From the NCBI GenBank assembly GCA_023413135.1, contig JAEZQK010000097.1, positions 7,801-71,800 of the forward strand: 64,000 nt of DNA, given 5' to 3'. Under the pieces are notes generated by a model. That model ran no database searches. It was not told the origin of the DNA and was given only the letters and a program-made list of their open reading frames with translations. The DNA comes from Bacillota bacterium. Lineage in GTDB: Bacteria; Bacillota; Clostridia; Christensenellales; Aristaeellaceae. Position numbers and translations under genes: made by a program. This document shows, piece by piece, positions 1 through 8,495 of this stretch. Within the stretch, counting starts at the first letter, position 1. Each line of letters starts with the position of its first letter.

Positions 1-3000
1 GTCCCGGTTCTGGCGGCGCTGTACACATGGATGGGTATCCGGTTCTGGCGGCAAGGGAGGAAAAGCGGGAATCCCTGGTATTCCTTGCTGCTGTTTTGTT
101 GCGCCATATTCGCCTTGGAATACTACCTGGAGATGCAGATCGAGAATACCGCAGTTGAACTGGCCTTGCGAAGCATAGCCTTCTTGGGGCTGGCGTTCCT
201 GCCTGCCTTTGGCATCCTTTTTATCCGCCATCTGACAACAGCAACGGCCACGCCGCGCCGGCTTCGAATATCCCTGTTCTCCCTGACGCTTATGCTATGG
301 CTTCTGTTTGTGCTTAATCCGCTTCACGGCCTGTATTACGGGGAGCTTTACCACCGCTCCATCGGAGGGTACAGTTCGCTGCACCTTGCGAGGGGACCGC
401 TATTCTTTGCACTGTACGGATATTGCACGGCTTTTCTGGCCTATGCTTTGTGGAAGCTGCGTGGCGCTTTGCAAAAGCATAAGCAGCGGTCGGATAGGCG
501 GCGCTTTATCATGCTGATGGTTTTCTTTGCGTCGCTTTTACCCTGCGTGCTTTGGCTGTTTTTAGGTCTGGACAGAATTCTGGATCCAACGCCCGTATTT
601 TTGTTGTTCCTGGGTTCCGTTTCCCTTTGGGGGGAAGGCAAGAACGATCTGATGCAAACGCAGCTTGCACGGTGGGAGGAAATGTTTGACGATTGCGCGG
701 AGCCGGCATTTTTATTTCGCGAAAGCGGCGAGCTTCAAAAGGCCAACAGGGCGGCTGCTTTGCTGCCCGGCTCTGCAGATATGGAACCGGAAGCACTGAG
801 CCGCCTTCTGGAGCGGGCTGTCTTAAGCCGGGGGCCTGTTGGCTTTCCTCCCTCCAAACCTGAAAGATGGCTGGATGTGCGCAAAAGCGTATTTGATGCG
901 CGCCGGGGCCTGAATCATTACCAACTGACGGATGTAACCGACAGGCGCAGCCAGCATCAGCTTCTTCGGGCCAGTGAGGAACAATACCGGCTGCTCATTA
1001 CCCAGATGCAGCAGGGTCTGGCTGTGTTTGAAGCAGGGGATGCAAGGCGTCCGGAAGAATACGTTTGCCTGCACGGAAACGAAGCGTTTGCAAAATCGGT
1101 AGGCATTGAAGCCGCCGTGCAGCTGCCGGGTTTTCGGATGGGAGAAGTTTTTCCCGTATTGGACGAGGGCTGGAAGGAAGCGCTTTTGCGCGCGGCCAGG
1201 GGCGAGGAGGTCCCCCGGTTCGAAAGGTACTGGCGCGAGAAGGCAAGGTATTTCGGCATCCGTGTCTATGCGCCGTTACCTGGCCAGGTGGCGGTGATCC
1301 TTTCGGATATTACTGCGCGCAAGGCAATTGAGCAGGAACTTCGCACAAAGGATAAGCTGCTGATGACCATTATCGGTCTGACGCAGGATCTTTTAGGTGT
1401 TCGGGAATACAGGCAGATCATTCCCAGGGCGCTGGCTCTGGTGGGAGAGACGTTGGACGTTAGCCGCGGTTACCTGTTCGAGAGCTGCTATGTAAATGGC
1501 AGGCTATGCACGGTCGGCCAGAAGGATGAATGGTGCGCAGAGGATACTGCGCCCCAAATCGATAATCCTAAGCTTCGGGAAATAAACGCCGATAAGATGC
1601 AGGCTTTCCTGTCGCTCCTTCAGGAAGGGAAAGCCTTCTCGGCTCATGTGGCGGATATGCATTTAGGCGATGCCCGTACGCTGCTGGAAGACCAGAATAT
1701 ACAGTCCATACTGATCCTGCCCGTGTTCGCGGGAGATTTGCTCTGGGGCTTTGTGGGCTTTGACGAATGCCGCCAAAGGCGGGAGTGGACGGTCACGGAG
1801 CAGGGCGTGCTGCGGCTGTTTGCCGACTCCCTTGGCCGTGCCGTGGAACGCTACGACAATGAACAAAAGCTGCAAAGCGTTCAGGAGCGCAATACGGCCA
1901 TGCTCCACGCTATCCCTGACCTGTTCTTCATTATCACCTCGGAAGGCAGGATCACCCACTACCACGCCTCCTTAAAGCCGGAGGATATGTATGCCCAGCC
2001 GGAATGTTTCTTGGACAAGCTGGTGACAGAAGTATTTCCGCCGGAAACAGCGGAGCCTATGCGCAGCCGTGTCAGGGAAGCGCTTGACAGGAGCGCCATG
2101 CAGGTTTTTGAGTACTCCCTGGATTACCCCGGGCAAACAAAGCACTTCGAGGGGCGATTGCTGCCCATTAACCAGGAATCTGTGCTTCTGCTGGCCAGGG
2201 ATATTACCGAGCGCAAGCAGCGCCTGGAAAAAATAGAATACCTCAGTTTCCATGATCAATTGACAGGGCTGTATAACCGCCGCCGGTATATGCAGCAGAT
2301 CATTCATATGAACAGGCCAGAAAAGCTGCCATTGGCCATCATCATGGCAGATCTGAACGGCCTGAAGCTGACCAACGATGCTTTTGGCCATCAGATGGGC
2401 GATGTTTTGCTTACAAGAACAGCCGATGTACTGCGGCGGCTTTGTGACGAGGAAATGATTTTCCACATGGGCGGGGATGAGTTCGTGCTGCTGCTGCCCA
2501 ATACGGATGCAAAGGCGGCCGATGCCGCGTGCCGGCGGATTCAGCAGGAGATTGCCGGCGAGTCTACGGGCATGCTGGTCTTCTCCGTATCCATCGGCTT
2601 TGCGGTAAAGCATTCGCTCCAGGAATCCTACAGCGATGTGTTCCAGCAGGCAGAGGACGACATGTACCGCCATAAGCTGACCGAAGGTGTGGAGATGCGC
2701 CGCCGCGCCGTGCATCAGATATTGCAGACGTTGTATCAAAGAAGCCCCAGGGAGATGCAGCATTCCCAAACGGTAGGAGATTTGAGCCGGAAAATTGCCC
2801 GCGTCATGGGTCTTAATCCGGAAACGGTGGAGCAGGCGTACCAGGCCGGGGTGATGCACGATATTGGCAAGATCGGTATTGATCAGGATCTTCTGGAAAA
2901 AACAATGCGGTTGGATGATGGAGAATTGAAAGAAATGCGGCGGCACAGCGAGGTGGGATACCGCCTGCTGAACTCTGTCCACGGTCTTGCTCATATCGCC

Positions 3001-3345
3001 CCCTTTGTGCTGGAGCACCATGAGCGCTGGGACGGTACTGGTTATCCCAAGGGCATTGCCGGGGAAAAAATCACCATGATCGCCAGAATCATCTCCGTGG
3101 CCGATGGATATGATGCCATGGTATCCCCGCGTACCTACAAGCAACCCATGAAACCCAAGGATGCGTTGATAGAGGTTTGCCGTTGCGCCGGGGGCCAGTA
3201 TGATCCCCGGGTAGCCCATGCGTTTGTGGAGGGCGTAATGGGGGAGAAGCCCGATATCGGCGCAAAGATATCATTTGCGCAGCCCGGGGATAGGCAGCAT
3301 ACTGTAAAACAGCCGGTTCATAAGAACCAAACTTACCCGATGTAA
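1..3345 (+). CDS. Membrane sensor with PAS, GAF, GGDEF and HD-GYP domains (5' end outside window)
   Basis: A c-di-GMP turnover sensor that could both make (GGDEF) and degrade (HD-GYP) the messenger. The reading frame is open from base 1 and the first codons already read as a membrane segment, so the gene very likely starts upstream; the first internal ATG is at 31. Numbering from that ATG: a multi-helix membrane region (about 1-200, like the 7TM histidine-kinase N-domain), PAS-like segments (about 215-310 and 320-430), a GAF-like domain (about 440-610), another PAS (about 620-730), GGDEF with intact GGDEF at 814-818, and HD-GYP with HD at 943-944 and GYP at 1004-1006. Both catalytic signatures are intact. 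Regulatory inputs cannot be read from sequence. A hairpin plus T-run follows the stop, so it ends its transcript. Confidence 0.93.
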   Translation, partial: VPVLAALYTWMGIRFWRQGRKSGNPWYSLLLFCCAIFALEYYLEMQIENTAVELALRSIAFLGLAFLPAFGILFIRHLTTATATPRRLRISLFSLTLMLWLLFVLNPLHGLYYGELYHRSIGGYSSLHLARGPLFFALYGYCTAFLAYALWKLRGALQKHKQRSDRRRFIMLMVFFASLLPCVLWLFLGLDRILDPTPVFLLFLGSVSLWGEGKNDLMQTQLARWEEMFDDCAEPAFLFRESGELQKANRAAALLPGSADMEPEALSRLLERAVLSRGPVGFPPSKPERWLDVRKSVFDARRGLNHYQLTDVTDRRSQHQLLRASEEQYRLLITQMQQGLAVFEAGDARRPEEYVCLHGNEAFAKSVGIEAAVQLPGFRMGEVFPVLDEGWKEALLRAARGEEVPRFERYWREKARYFGIRVYAPLPGQVAVILSDITARKAIEQELRTKDKLLMTIIGLTQDLLGVREYRQIIPRALALVGETLDVSRGYLFESCYVNGRLCTVGQKDEWCAEDTAPQIDNPKLREINADKMQAFLSLLQEGKAFSAHVADMHLGDARTLLEDQNIQSILILPVFAGDLLWGFVGFDECRQRREWTVTEQGVLRLFADSLGRAVERYDNEQKLQSVQERNTAMLHAIPDLFFIITSEGRITHYHASLKPEDMYAQPECFLDKLVTEVFPPETAEPMRSRVREALDRSAMQVFEYSLDYPGQTKHFEGRLLPINQESVLLLARDITERKQRLEKIEYLSFHDQLTGLYNRRRYMQQIIHMNRPEKLPLAIIMADLNGLKLTNDAFGHQMGDVLLTRTADVLRRLCDEEMIFHMGGDEFVLLLPNTDAKAADAACRRIQQEIAGESTGMLVFSVSIGFAVKHSLQESYSDVFQQAEDDMYRHKLTEGVEMRRRAVHQILQTLYQRSPREMQHSQTVGDLSRKIARVMGLNPETVEQAYQAGVMHDIGKIGIDQDLLEKTMRLDDGELKEMRRHSEVGYRLLNSVHGLAHIAPFVLEHHERWDGTGYPKGIAGEKITMIARIISVADGYDAMVSPRTYKQPMKPKDALIEVCRCAGGQYDPRVAHAFVEGVMGEKPDIGAKISFAQPGDRQHTVKQPVHKNQTYPM

Positions 3346-3361
3346 AAGGGTATGGCCTGAT

Positions 3362-3404
3362 AAGCTTCCCCGCTATGCATAGGTTGACGCGGGGAGGCTT
3401 TTTT
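3362..3404 (+). terminator. Rho-independent terminator after the GGDEF/HD-GYP gene
   Basis: Arms AAGCTTCCCCGC and GCGGGGAGGCTT (one G-T pair) surround a 15-nt loop and are followed by TTTT. The right arm overlaps the promoter of the next gene. Confidence 0.8.
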
Positions 3405-3412
3405 GATATGCT
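3384..3412 (+). promoter_or_regulatory. Promoter for the Mef-like exporter leader
   Basis: TTGACG (3384-3389), 17-bp spacer, TATGCT (3407-3412). It would start RNA near 3419, about 138 nt before the exporter start codon and just upstream of the leader peptide ribosome site. Confidence 0.65.
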
Positions 3413-3426
3413 GTTTCAATCAAACA

Positions 3427-3556
3427 AAAGGAGCGATCCTATGACCGCGTCTTTGTTCCTGTAGGATATGCCAAGGTTTTCCGCTGCGACAGCAGCGGTC
3501 ATTTTGGTGTACCCTAAAGGCCTTTGGCCTTCATAAGGAACAGGAGGCGCTTTTTT
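3427..3556 (+). promoter_or_regulatory. Candidate attenuator leader with alternative RNA pairings
   Basis: ATGACCGC at the leader peptide start (3441-3448) is perfectly complementary to GCGGTCAT (3495-3502), which is followed by TTTT. The overlapping pair CCGCTG (3481-3486) / CAGCGG (3493-3498) excludes it, so a ribosome covering the peptide would change the fold. A third hairpin AAGGCC-TTT-GGCCTT lies at 3517-3531. The exporter ribosome site AGGAGG is at 3542-3547. Whether the switch acts on transcription or translation is not clear because no strong T-run follows a stem. Confidence 0.5.
3441..3464 (+). CDS. Leader peptide MTASLFL upstream of the Mef-like exporter
   Basis: A seven-codon reading frame ATG...TAG encoding MTASLFL. 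It has a good ribosome site (AAAAGGAG at about 3427-3433, 7 nt spacing) and starts about 20 nt after the predicted RNA start. From memory, inducible mef(A)/mel elements carry a short leader that begins MTAS (MTASMRLR); sharing MTAS in front of a Mef-like exporter is unlikely to be chance. Inferred role: drug-stalled ribosomes on this peptide change folding of the leader and switch on the exporter. Not proven; the peptide is very short. Confidence 0.6.
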   Translation: MTASLFL

Positions 3557-4771
3557 GTGCAACGTAAGCATTGGAAAAAGCAATTTTATATTCTATGGGC
3601 TGGGCAAACCGTATCGCTGCTCACCAGTTCGGTTACGCAGTATGCCCTTTTATGGCATCTGACGCAAAGAACAGGCTCCGCCGCCGTGCTGTCCCTGGCG
3701 GCGCTGATGGGCTTTTTACCTATGGCGGTATTTGGTCCCTTTACCGGCAGTTTGGCCGACAGGTGGGACAGGCGGCGGATCATGATCGCTGCGGATATGG
3801 CGATTGCCGGAGCGGCGCTGATCCTTGTGGTTTGGGGAACGGGGAATGTATTGCCTATCCCCCTCATTCATGGGGTGCTGTTCTTGCGGGCGTTGGGTAC
3901 CGCCTTCCATCAGCCTTGTTTGAATGCGGTGACGCCCTTGATGGTGCCTGTGGATGAGCTGGACCGCTGCGCCGGGCGCACCCAGGCGTTCCAGTCCATA
4001 TCCACCCTTGTAAGCCCCGCGCTGGCAGCGCTTTTGTATAGCCTGATGCCTTTGAATCTTCTGATGGGCCTGGATGTGCTGGGAGCCGCAGCAGGTGTGC
4101 TGGCAGTGTGGCTTGCCCATATCCCGTCAACGCCGGGGGAGGGCCCTTTCGAAAAAGTGCATGTACTCCGGGACACCCTGGAGGGACTTACGTATCTGTA
4201 CCGCCGGAGGGGATTGTTTGCCCTGACCATGGTGGCCACGCTGTTATCGTTTGCCTATATTCCTGCCGCCAGCCTGTATCCCCTGATGGTTCTTATTCGC
4301 TTTGATGGCACTACCGCCCATGCCGGAATCATCGAGACTGGTTTTTCTGTAGGGATGCTGTTGGGCGGGGCGATTTTAGCCGCCTTGCGGGGACCGAAAC
4401 AGCGGATTTTCCTGATGGCAGCCTCCTTGACGGTGATTGGGCTGACCATCACCGGCATGGGGCTTTTGCCGCCGGAAGGATTGGTCGTCTTTGGTGTGCT
4501 CACGCTGCTTTCCGGCTTGGCCGCGCCTTTTTTCCAGGGATTGTTCATGGCGCTTTTGCAGCGCAAGGTGCGTCCGGATTATCTGGGCCGGGCCATGGGC
4601 GTATCCGGCTCGCTGATGTCGCTTGCATGCCCCTTGGGCCTGGCTGCTGCCGGGGCCGTTGCGGAAGCATGGGGCGCACCTGTCTGGTTTATAGCAGGCG
4701 GGCTCTTGTGTGTGCTGTGCGCCGGGCTGTGCATGCTGGTTCCGGCCGTGCGGCATGTGGATGAGGAGTAA
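3557..4771 (+). CDS. Mef-like MFS exporter (macrolide efflux family)
   Basis: A 12-helix major facilitator protein of 404 residues, predicted to expel a drug, by homology a macrolide, using the proton gradient. The GTG at 3557 is preferred over a TTG at 3524 because AGGAGG lies 9 nt upstream. Several blocks match my memory of Mef(A): WAGQTVSLLTS near the start, GFLPMAVFGP, GTAFHQPCLNAVTPLMVP, CAG..Q..QSIS..VSPA.AALLYS and a late YLGRAMGVSGSLMSLACP. Motif A (GSLADRWDRRR) lies near residue 62. The upstream leader peptide and promoter suggest antibiotic-inducible expression. Other MFS_3 substrates remain possible; resistance is not shown. Confidence 0.85.
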   Translation: MQRKHWKKQFYILWAGQTVSLLTSSVTQYALLWHLTQRTGSAAVLSLAALMGFLPMAVFGPFTGSLADRWDRRRIMIAADMAIAGAALILVVWGTGNVLPIPLIHGVLFLRALGTAFHQPCLNAVTPLMVPVDELDRCAGRTQAFQSISTLVSPALAALLYSLMPLNLLMGLDVLGAAAGVLAVWLAHIPSTPGEGPFEKVHVLRDTLEGLTYLYRRRGLFALTMVATLLSFAYIPAASLYPLMVLIRFDGTTAHAGIIETGFSVGMLLGGAILAALRGPKQRIFLMAASLTVIGLTITGMGLLPPEGLVVFGVLTLLSGLAAPFFQGLFMALLQRKVRPDYLGRAMGVSGSLMSLACPLGLAAAGAVAEAWGAPVWFIAGGLLCVLCAGLCMLVPAVRHVDEE

Positions 4772-4785
4772 TACTTAAAAAATAC

Positions 4786-4814
4786 TTGCCTCGGCGGAAC
4801 GCATTGGCTATACT
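4786..4814 (+). promoter_or_regulatory. Promoter for the EamA exporter
   Basis: TTGCCT (4786-4791), 17-bp spacer, TATACT (4809-4814), 41 bp before the chosen ATG. The downstream gene therefore has its own transcript start although it lies only 83 bp after the Mef-like gene. Confidence 0.7.
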
Positions 4815-4854
4815 GCTTGCATGCGGCCCGCCGGGGCTTTATATGGAGGCATGT

Positions 4855-5742
4855 ATGAAGTGGAAGGATAGCTTTCATCCCTATGCCATGACCACCATTT
4901 TGTTCTGGTCACTGGCATTTCCTATCACGCACCTGGCCATGAACCATTTTTCTGCCTACGGCTTGGGGCTTTTAAGGTATGCAGCGGCCAGCGCCGCGCT
5001 CTTGCCTGTGGTGCTTATTAAAAAGCTGCGCCCGCCGCGGATAAAGGATATTGGCTGGTTCCTGCTGTCCGGCGCGCTGGGCTTTGCCGTGTACATGGTG
5101 GTGTTTAACCTGGGCAATAACCTGGTGACATCGGCCACAGCCAGCGTGATGTTGGCTGTGACGCCTGTACTCACCGCGTTATTGGCCCGCTTCTTTTACA
5201 GGGAAAAGCTGAAAGCGCGCCAGTGGATAGCCGTAGCCGTGGAGTTTTCAGGCATTCTTATCCTGGCGTTGTGGCGGGGCGTGCTGGCCATCAATGAAGG
5301 TGTGCTGTGGCTGATGGCGGCGGTGGTCTGTATCAGCCTCTACAACATCATTCAGCGCAGGCTTACCAAAACCTATTCTTCGTTGCAATCCGCTGTATAC
5401 AGCATTTATTTTGGTACGCTGCTTTTGTGCGTGTTCCTGCCCCAGGCTGTTTCCGAAGCAAAGACTGCAGCGACTTCCTACTGGCTGTACGTGGCACTGC
5501 TGGGTATCTTCCCCAGTGCCATCGCTTATGTTACCTGGTCCGCCGCCTTCCAAAGGGCGCCTCGTACCAGCGATGTGAGCAATTATATGTTCATTACACC
5601 TTTCTTGAGCGGCCTGGCAGGCTTTTTACTCAACGGTGAATCGCCGGATATCTCCACCCTACTGGGCGGCGCGGTGATCCTCTCCGGCGTAGCGCTGTTC
5701 AACTACCGGGGCACCAGGGGCGCTGTTCCGCAAGCTCAATAG
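4855..5742 (+). CDS. EamA/DMT-family exporter
   Basis: A drug/metabolite transporter of about 295 residues with ten hydrophobic segments in two EamA halves (first about 10-140, second about 150-290). Such proteins export amino acids or other small metabolites; the substrate cannot be told. ATG 4855 is chosen because GGAGG lies 5 nt upstream; the open frame reaches back to 4786 but overlaps the promoter. The family pattern ASVMLAVTPVLTALLARFFYREKL is visible in the first half in shorter pieces (ASVMLAVTPVLTALL). The last codons (VPQAQ) lie inside a repeat block that is also found near 13.4 kb, so the natural C-terminus may have been replaced. Confidence 0.88.
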   Translation: MKWKDSFHPYAMTTILFWSLAFPITHLAMNHFSAYGLGLLRYAAASAALLPVVLIKKLRPPRIKDIGWFLLSGALGFAVYMVVFNLGNNLVTSATASVMLAVTPVLTALLARFFYREKLKARQWIAVAVEFSGILILALWRGVLAINEGVLWLMAAVVCISLYNIIQRRLTKTYSSLQSAVYSIYFGTLLLCVFLPQAVSEAKTAATSYWLYVALLGIFPSAIAYVTWSAAFQRAPRTSDVSNYMFITPFLSGLAGFLLNGESPDISTLLGGAVILSGVALFNYRGTRGAVPQAQ

Positions 5743-5850
5743 TCGCTCTGCTTCGCTGCCGCTCGCATAGCTCCTTTTCGCTTGATTCCTTCGCCTCGCT
5801 TTATCCGCCACTGGCGGCGCTCGGCTCACTCACCCTGGACCCCGTCAAAG
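5725..5850. repeat. GC-rich dispersed repeat, copy A, overlapping the EamA 3' end
   Basis: The stretch TTCCGCAAGCTCAATAGTCG, then TTCGCTGCCGCTC, TTTCGCTTGATTC and CGCCACTGGCGGCG recurs almost unchanged, in the same order, at about 13388-13490. The stop codon TAG of the EamA gene is inside the repeat. It ends near a short palindrome (ATCCCTATATAGGGAT, about 5868-5883). No coding function is seen; it sits directly before the 125-bp inverted-repeat element at 5932. Confidence 0.6.
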
Positions 5851-5931
5851 GGGTACATCCCTTTGAAATCCCTATATAGGGATATAAAGCAATAAGGCGC
5901 TATCCTCCCATGAGGATGGACGCCAGACAAA

Positions 5932-6056
5932 GCGGGCGATTGATAATCGCCCCTACCGCTGCAAGGAGTATATTGGCTTTTCTTCCGGTTCTAATATGTT
6001 CCGGCAGGAAAGCTAACAAACATACAGCGTCGTAGGGGCGATTATCAATCGCCCGC
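5932..6056. repeat. 125-bp MITE-like element, copy 1
   Basis: Perfect 25-bp terminal inverted repeats (5932-5956 and 6032-6056). Each end is itself a hairpin, GGGCGATT-GAT-AATCGCCC. The central about 75 bp is unrelated to that of copy 2 at 13084-13211, so conservation is confined to the ends. It encodes no protein. The rest of the 359-bp gap 5743-6101 contains only the GC-rich repeat. Confidence 0.75.
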
Positions 6057-6101
6057 CTAACGATCCGGAACATTCCAGCTTATTTTAAGGCAGATTACAT
6101 C

Positions 6102-7130
6102 CTATGGCTTTTCCACCTGATTCAAATCAATGGCGCACACCTGGGCGTTGCCGCTTTCATCGGGGGCGCTGAAAAGCACCATATCGCCCCGGCGGTTGAA
6201 GGAAGGGTGCTGGTGGTCCGCGCCGGTCTTGGGTGCGTAGGTGGTGGCCAGGTCCTTTGCCTTGCCCGTCTTTGCGTTTAAAAGCACCACCGCGTCCTGG
6301 ACGGTGACGCCCAAATAGCTGGTGCGGTCGGCGCAGAGCCATTGTTTGTCCCGGGAGATGCAAGGGTGCAAGAGCTGCTCGCTGTAGGCCGCCTGCCAAA
6401 AATGCCGCCCGTCCTTGTCACCCAGCAGGATGCGCCCATGCAGCTTCATGAATGCCATTATTTCGCCGTCGGCGGACCATACCTCGTGGGTGATCCATTC
6501 GTTGGGATGCTCCACGTAATACGGGCGCGCAGCGCGGTTTTCGATGTCGAACATCCATGTGCGCTGCAGCGCGTCGCCCATGGTTTCGTGAATGTAGAAG
6601 AGCAGGTTGTCGTCGGTGGGGCAGATTTGGGCGTGGCCCAAGTGGTAGTCGCTTTGATGGACGACCTCGCTCTTGCCCGTTTTAGGATCCAGGATCACCA
6701 GGGCGAAGATCTTGTTGGCCAGATGATAGCTGCAGGCGATGCGGCCGCTTTTGCTTGTGGTCAGGTGCCCCGTAACGGCACCGCCCTCGGGCAGCGCGCC
6801 AAGCTCGGTGATAGTGCCCGTATCGCAGTCAAGGCGGCAGACCACATTCCCGCGGCAGAGCACGCCGTAATTTTCAAACCTGTCCATGGCAAAGCCCCTG
6901 TATTCGCTGCCGGCCATCAACTGCGCGTCGCCTGTTTCCACTTCACACTTATACAGCCCGCCGTCGGGCAGGGGGCCGTCCCCTGTCTGGCGGTTGAAAA
7001 AGAAATACTTATCGTCTACGGTGAAGTTTTCGGTGGTGAAATACAGCTTGGCGTTGCGCCCCGGTCCCTTTGTATACTGACGGATCAAAAATCCCGTCAC
7101 CCGGTCGCGGTAGGTGAAAAACTCGTTCAT
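6102..7130 (-). CDS. Oligogalacturonate-lyase-like beta-propeller protein
   Basis: A 342-residue cytoplasmic protein without signal peptide, resembling the PL22 oligogalacturonide lyase family (seven-bladed propeller; the family splits short pectin fragments to 5-keto-4-deoxyuronate and galacturonate using a His/Gln-held metal). Visible are repeated blade ends such as LYKCEVETGD, VVCRLDCDTGTI, ALVILDPKTGKS and VVLLNAKTGKA, plus HLGHAQICPTDDNLLFYIHE and HQHPSF, which could provide metal-binding histidines. ATG 7130 is chosen over an upstream in-frame ATG because AAGGAG lies just before it. The sugar transporter that starts at 7557 is divergent and may supply its substrate. Substrate assignment is tentative; an uncharacterised propeller is the alternative. 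Confidence 0.65.
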   Translation of the reverse strand: MNEFFTYRDRVTGFLIRQYTKGPGRNAKLYFTTENFTVDDKYFFFNRQTGDGPLPDGGLYKCEVETGDAQLMAGSEYRGFAMDRFENYGVLCRGNVVCRLDCDTGTITELGALPEGGAVTGHLTTSKSGRIACSYHLANKIFALVILDPKTGKSEVVHQSDYHLGHAQICPTDDNLLFYIHETMGDALQRTWMFDIENRAARPYYVEHPNEWITHEVWSADGEIMAFMKLHGRILLGDKDGRHFWQAAYSEQLLHPCISRDKQWLCADRTSYLGVTVQDAVVLLNAKTGKAKDLATTYAPKTGADHQHPSFNRRGDMVLFSAPDESGNAQVCAIDLNQVEKP

Positions 7131-7556
7131 TACCGCCGCTCCTTTTATGCATTTTCTTTTACTGTAACGCAATGGTATGAAAAGCGCAAGGGGGAGGCTT
7201 TTTTTCTGAAGTGTGGCGCGTAAATTCAACCGAAAAACATCCATCAGGAGCTGAGAAATGGCCTGAGGCTCTATTATAAAGGAAAAAAGCAACCAGATCG
7301 TCCATTAAATAACGAGGTTTCTGGGAATAAATGGTCGAAATTGCACAATATTGAAGCTCGATTGCTTTGCATGGGGAAAAAGCCTATGCTAGAATCCAGA
7401 TAGACAGATCATAGCGGATGGGAAAAATGGCACGGCACGGGGCGCATGCGTATCCGGCGCCGGCTTTGAACTATATACATGCATCGCGTCATAGGATAAA
7501 GCAGCTGCAATGGAAGCGCCCGGGGCGTGTATTGCACGAATAACGTATACAGGGTG
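7131..7556. other. Divergent intergenic region between propeller protein and ABC transporter
   Basis: A 426-bp gap. The only clear signal is the plus-strand promoter at 7367-7395. No regulator gene, riboswitch or repeat is recognised. Confidence 0.5.
7367..7395 (+). promoter_or_regulatory. Promoter of the sugar ABC transporter operon
   Basis: TTGCAT (7367-7372), 17-bp spacer, TAGAAT (7390-7395), giving a leader of about 155 nt before the first permease. Confidence 0.65.
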
Positions 7557-8495
7557 ATGAGCTTGATCCAGATGAGAGCAAGGCCCGGGAAGCGCGTTGG
7601 CCTGGCGCCCCGCCTGTGGCGGGACAAATGGCTGTATCTTTTGATGGCGCCGGGGATCGTTTATTTCGTGATCTTCAAATATCTGCCCATGTGGGGCGTC
7701 GTGATCGCCTTTGAAAATTATGTGCCCTTTTCGGGAGTATTAGGCAGCGAGTGGGTGGGGCTGAAGTGGTTTGAGTATTTCTTCAGCAACCCTGCCTTCT
7801 TGCGCCTTTTGGAAAATACGCTGTGGCTTTCTCTTTTGAATATCGCATTTTTCTTTCCTGCGCCCATTATCCTGGCGCTGTTGCTCAACGAGCTTAGAAG
7901 CCAGCGCTACAAAAAGATCGTGCAGACATTTTTGTACGTACCACACTTTATCTCCATCGTCATCGTGGCGTCCATCACCTACGTGACCTTTGGCACAGGG
8001 GGGATCGTATACCGGCTTGCGGAGCAGCTATTTAACGCGCCCGTGAAATTCCTTACCGCGCCGGGGGCCTTCCGGCCCATGATCATCGGCCAAACCATCT
8101 GGAAGGAAACGGGATGGGGTACCATCATCTTTCTGGCGGCGCTTTCGGGCGTGGACATGCAATTGTACGAGGCGGCCATGTGCGACGGCGCGGGGCGGCT
8201 GCGCCAACTGTGGCACATCACCCTGCCCGCCATCCGTTCCACCATCGTGCTCTTGCTGGTATTGCGCATGGGCAGTGTGCTGGATACGGGCTATGAGCAT
8301 CTGATCCTCATGGCCAATTCCTTGAACCGCAGCGTGTCGCAAACCTTTGATGTGTTCGTGTACCAGCAGGGCATTCAAAGCGGGCAGTACAGCTATGCCA
8401 CGGCGGTGGGGCTGTTCAAGGCTGTGGTGAGCGTCACCCTGGTGGTGAGCGCCAACAAGCTGGCCCATAAATTTGGTGAGCCGGGCTTGTACTAG
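7557..8495 (+). CDS. Carbohydrate ABC transporter permease, LplB type
   Basis: First membrane subunit (about 312 residues, six helices) of a CUT1-type importer. It opens with basic residues followed by WLYLLMAPGIVYFVIFKYLP, typical of LplB/YtcP-class permeases, and carries the cytoplasmic EAA loop (EAAMCDGAGRLRQLWHITLP) that docks the ATPase. The start is uncertain: ATG 7557 has only a weak AGGG before it, and GTG 7527 and ATG 7572 are in frame. The second permease and a binding protein follow. No ATPase gene is present, which is usual because these systems share a general MsmX-type ATPase encoded elsewhere. Confidence 0.9.
   Translation: MSLIQMRARPGKRVGLAPRLWRDKWLYLLMAPGIVYFVIFKYLPMWGVVIAFENYVPFSGVLGSEWVGLKWFEYFFSNPAFLRLLENTLWLSLLNIAFFFPAPIILALLLNELRSQRYKKIVQTFLYVPHFISIVIVASITYVTFGTGGIVYRLAEQLFNAPVKFLTAPGAFRPMIIGQTIWKETGWGTIIFLAALSGVDMQLYEAAMCDGAGRLRQLWHITLPAIRSTIVLLLVLRMGSVLDTGYEHLILMANSLNRSVSQTFDVFVYQQGIQSGQYSYATAVGLFKAVVSVTLVVSANKLAHKFGEPGLY

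Noticed and set aside
1972..3219. 415-codon open frame on the minus strand
   Set aside because: Lies entirely opposite the GGDEF/HD-GYP coding region, whose motifs are intact; no ribosome site and no recognisable domain. It is a shadow frame from GC-rich codon use.
6342..7223. 293-codon open frame on the plus strand opposite the propeller gene
   Set aside because: Composition typical of an antisense shadow (many Val, Ala, His, Gly) and no start signal.
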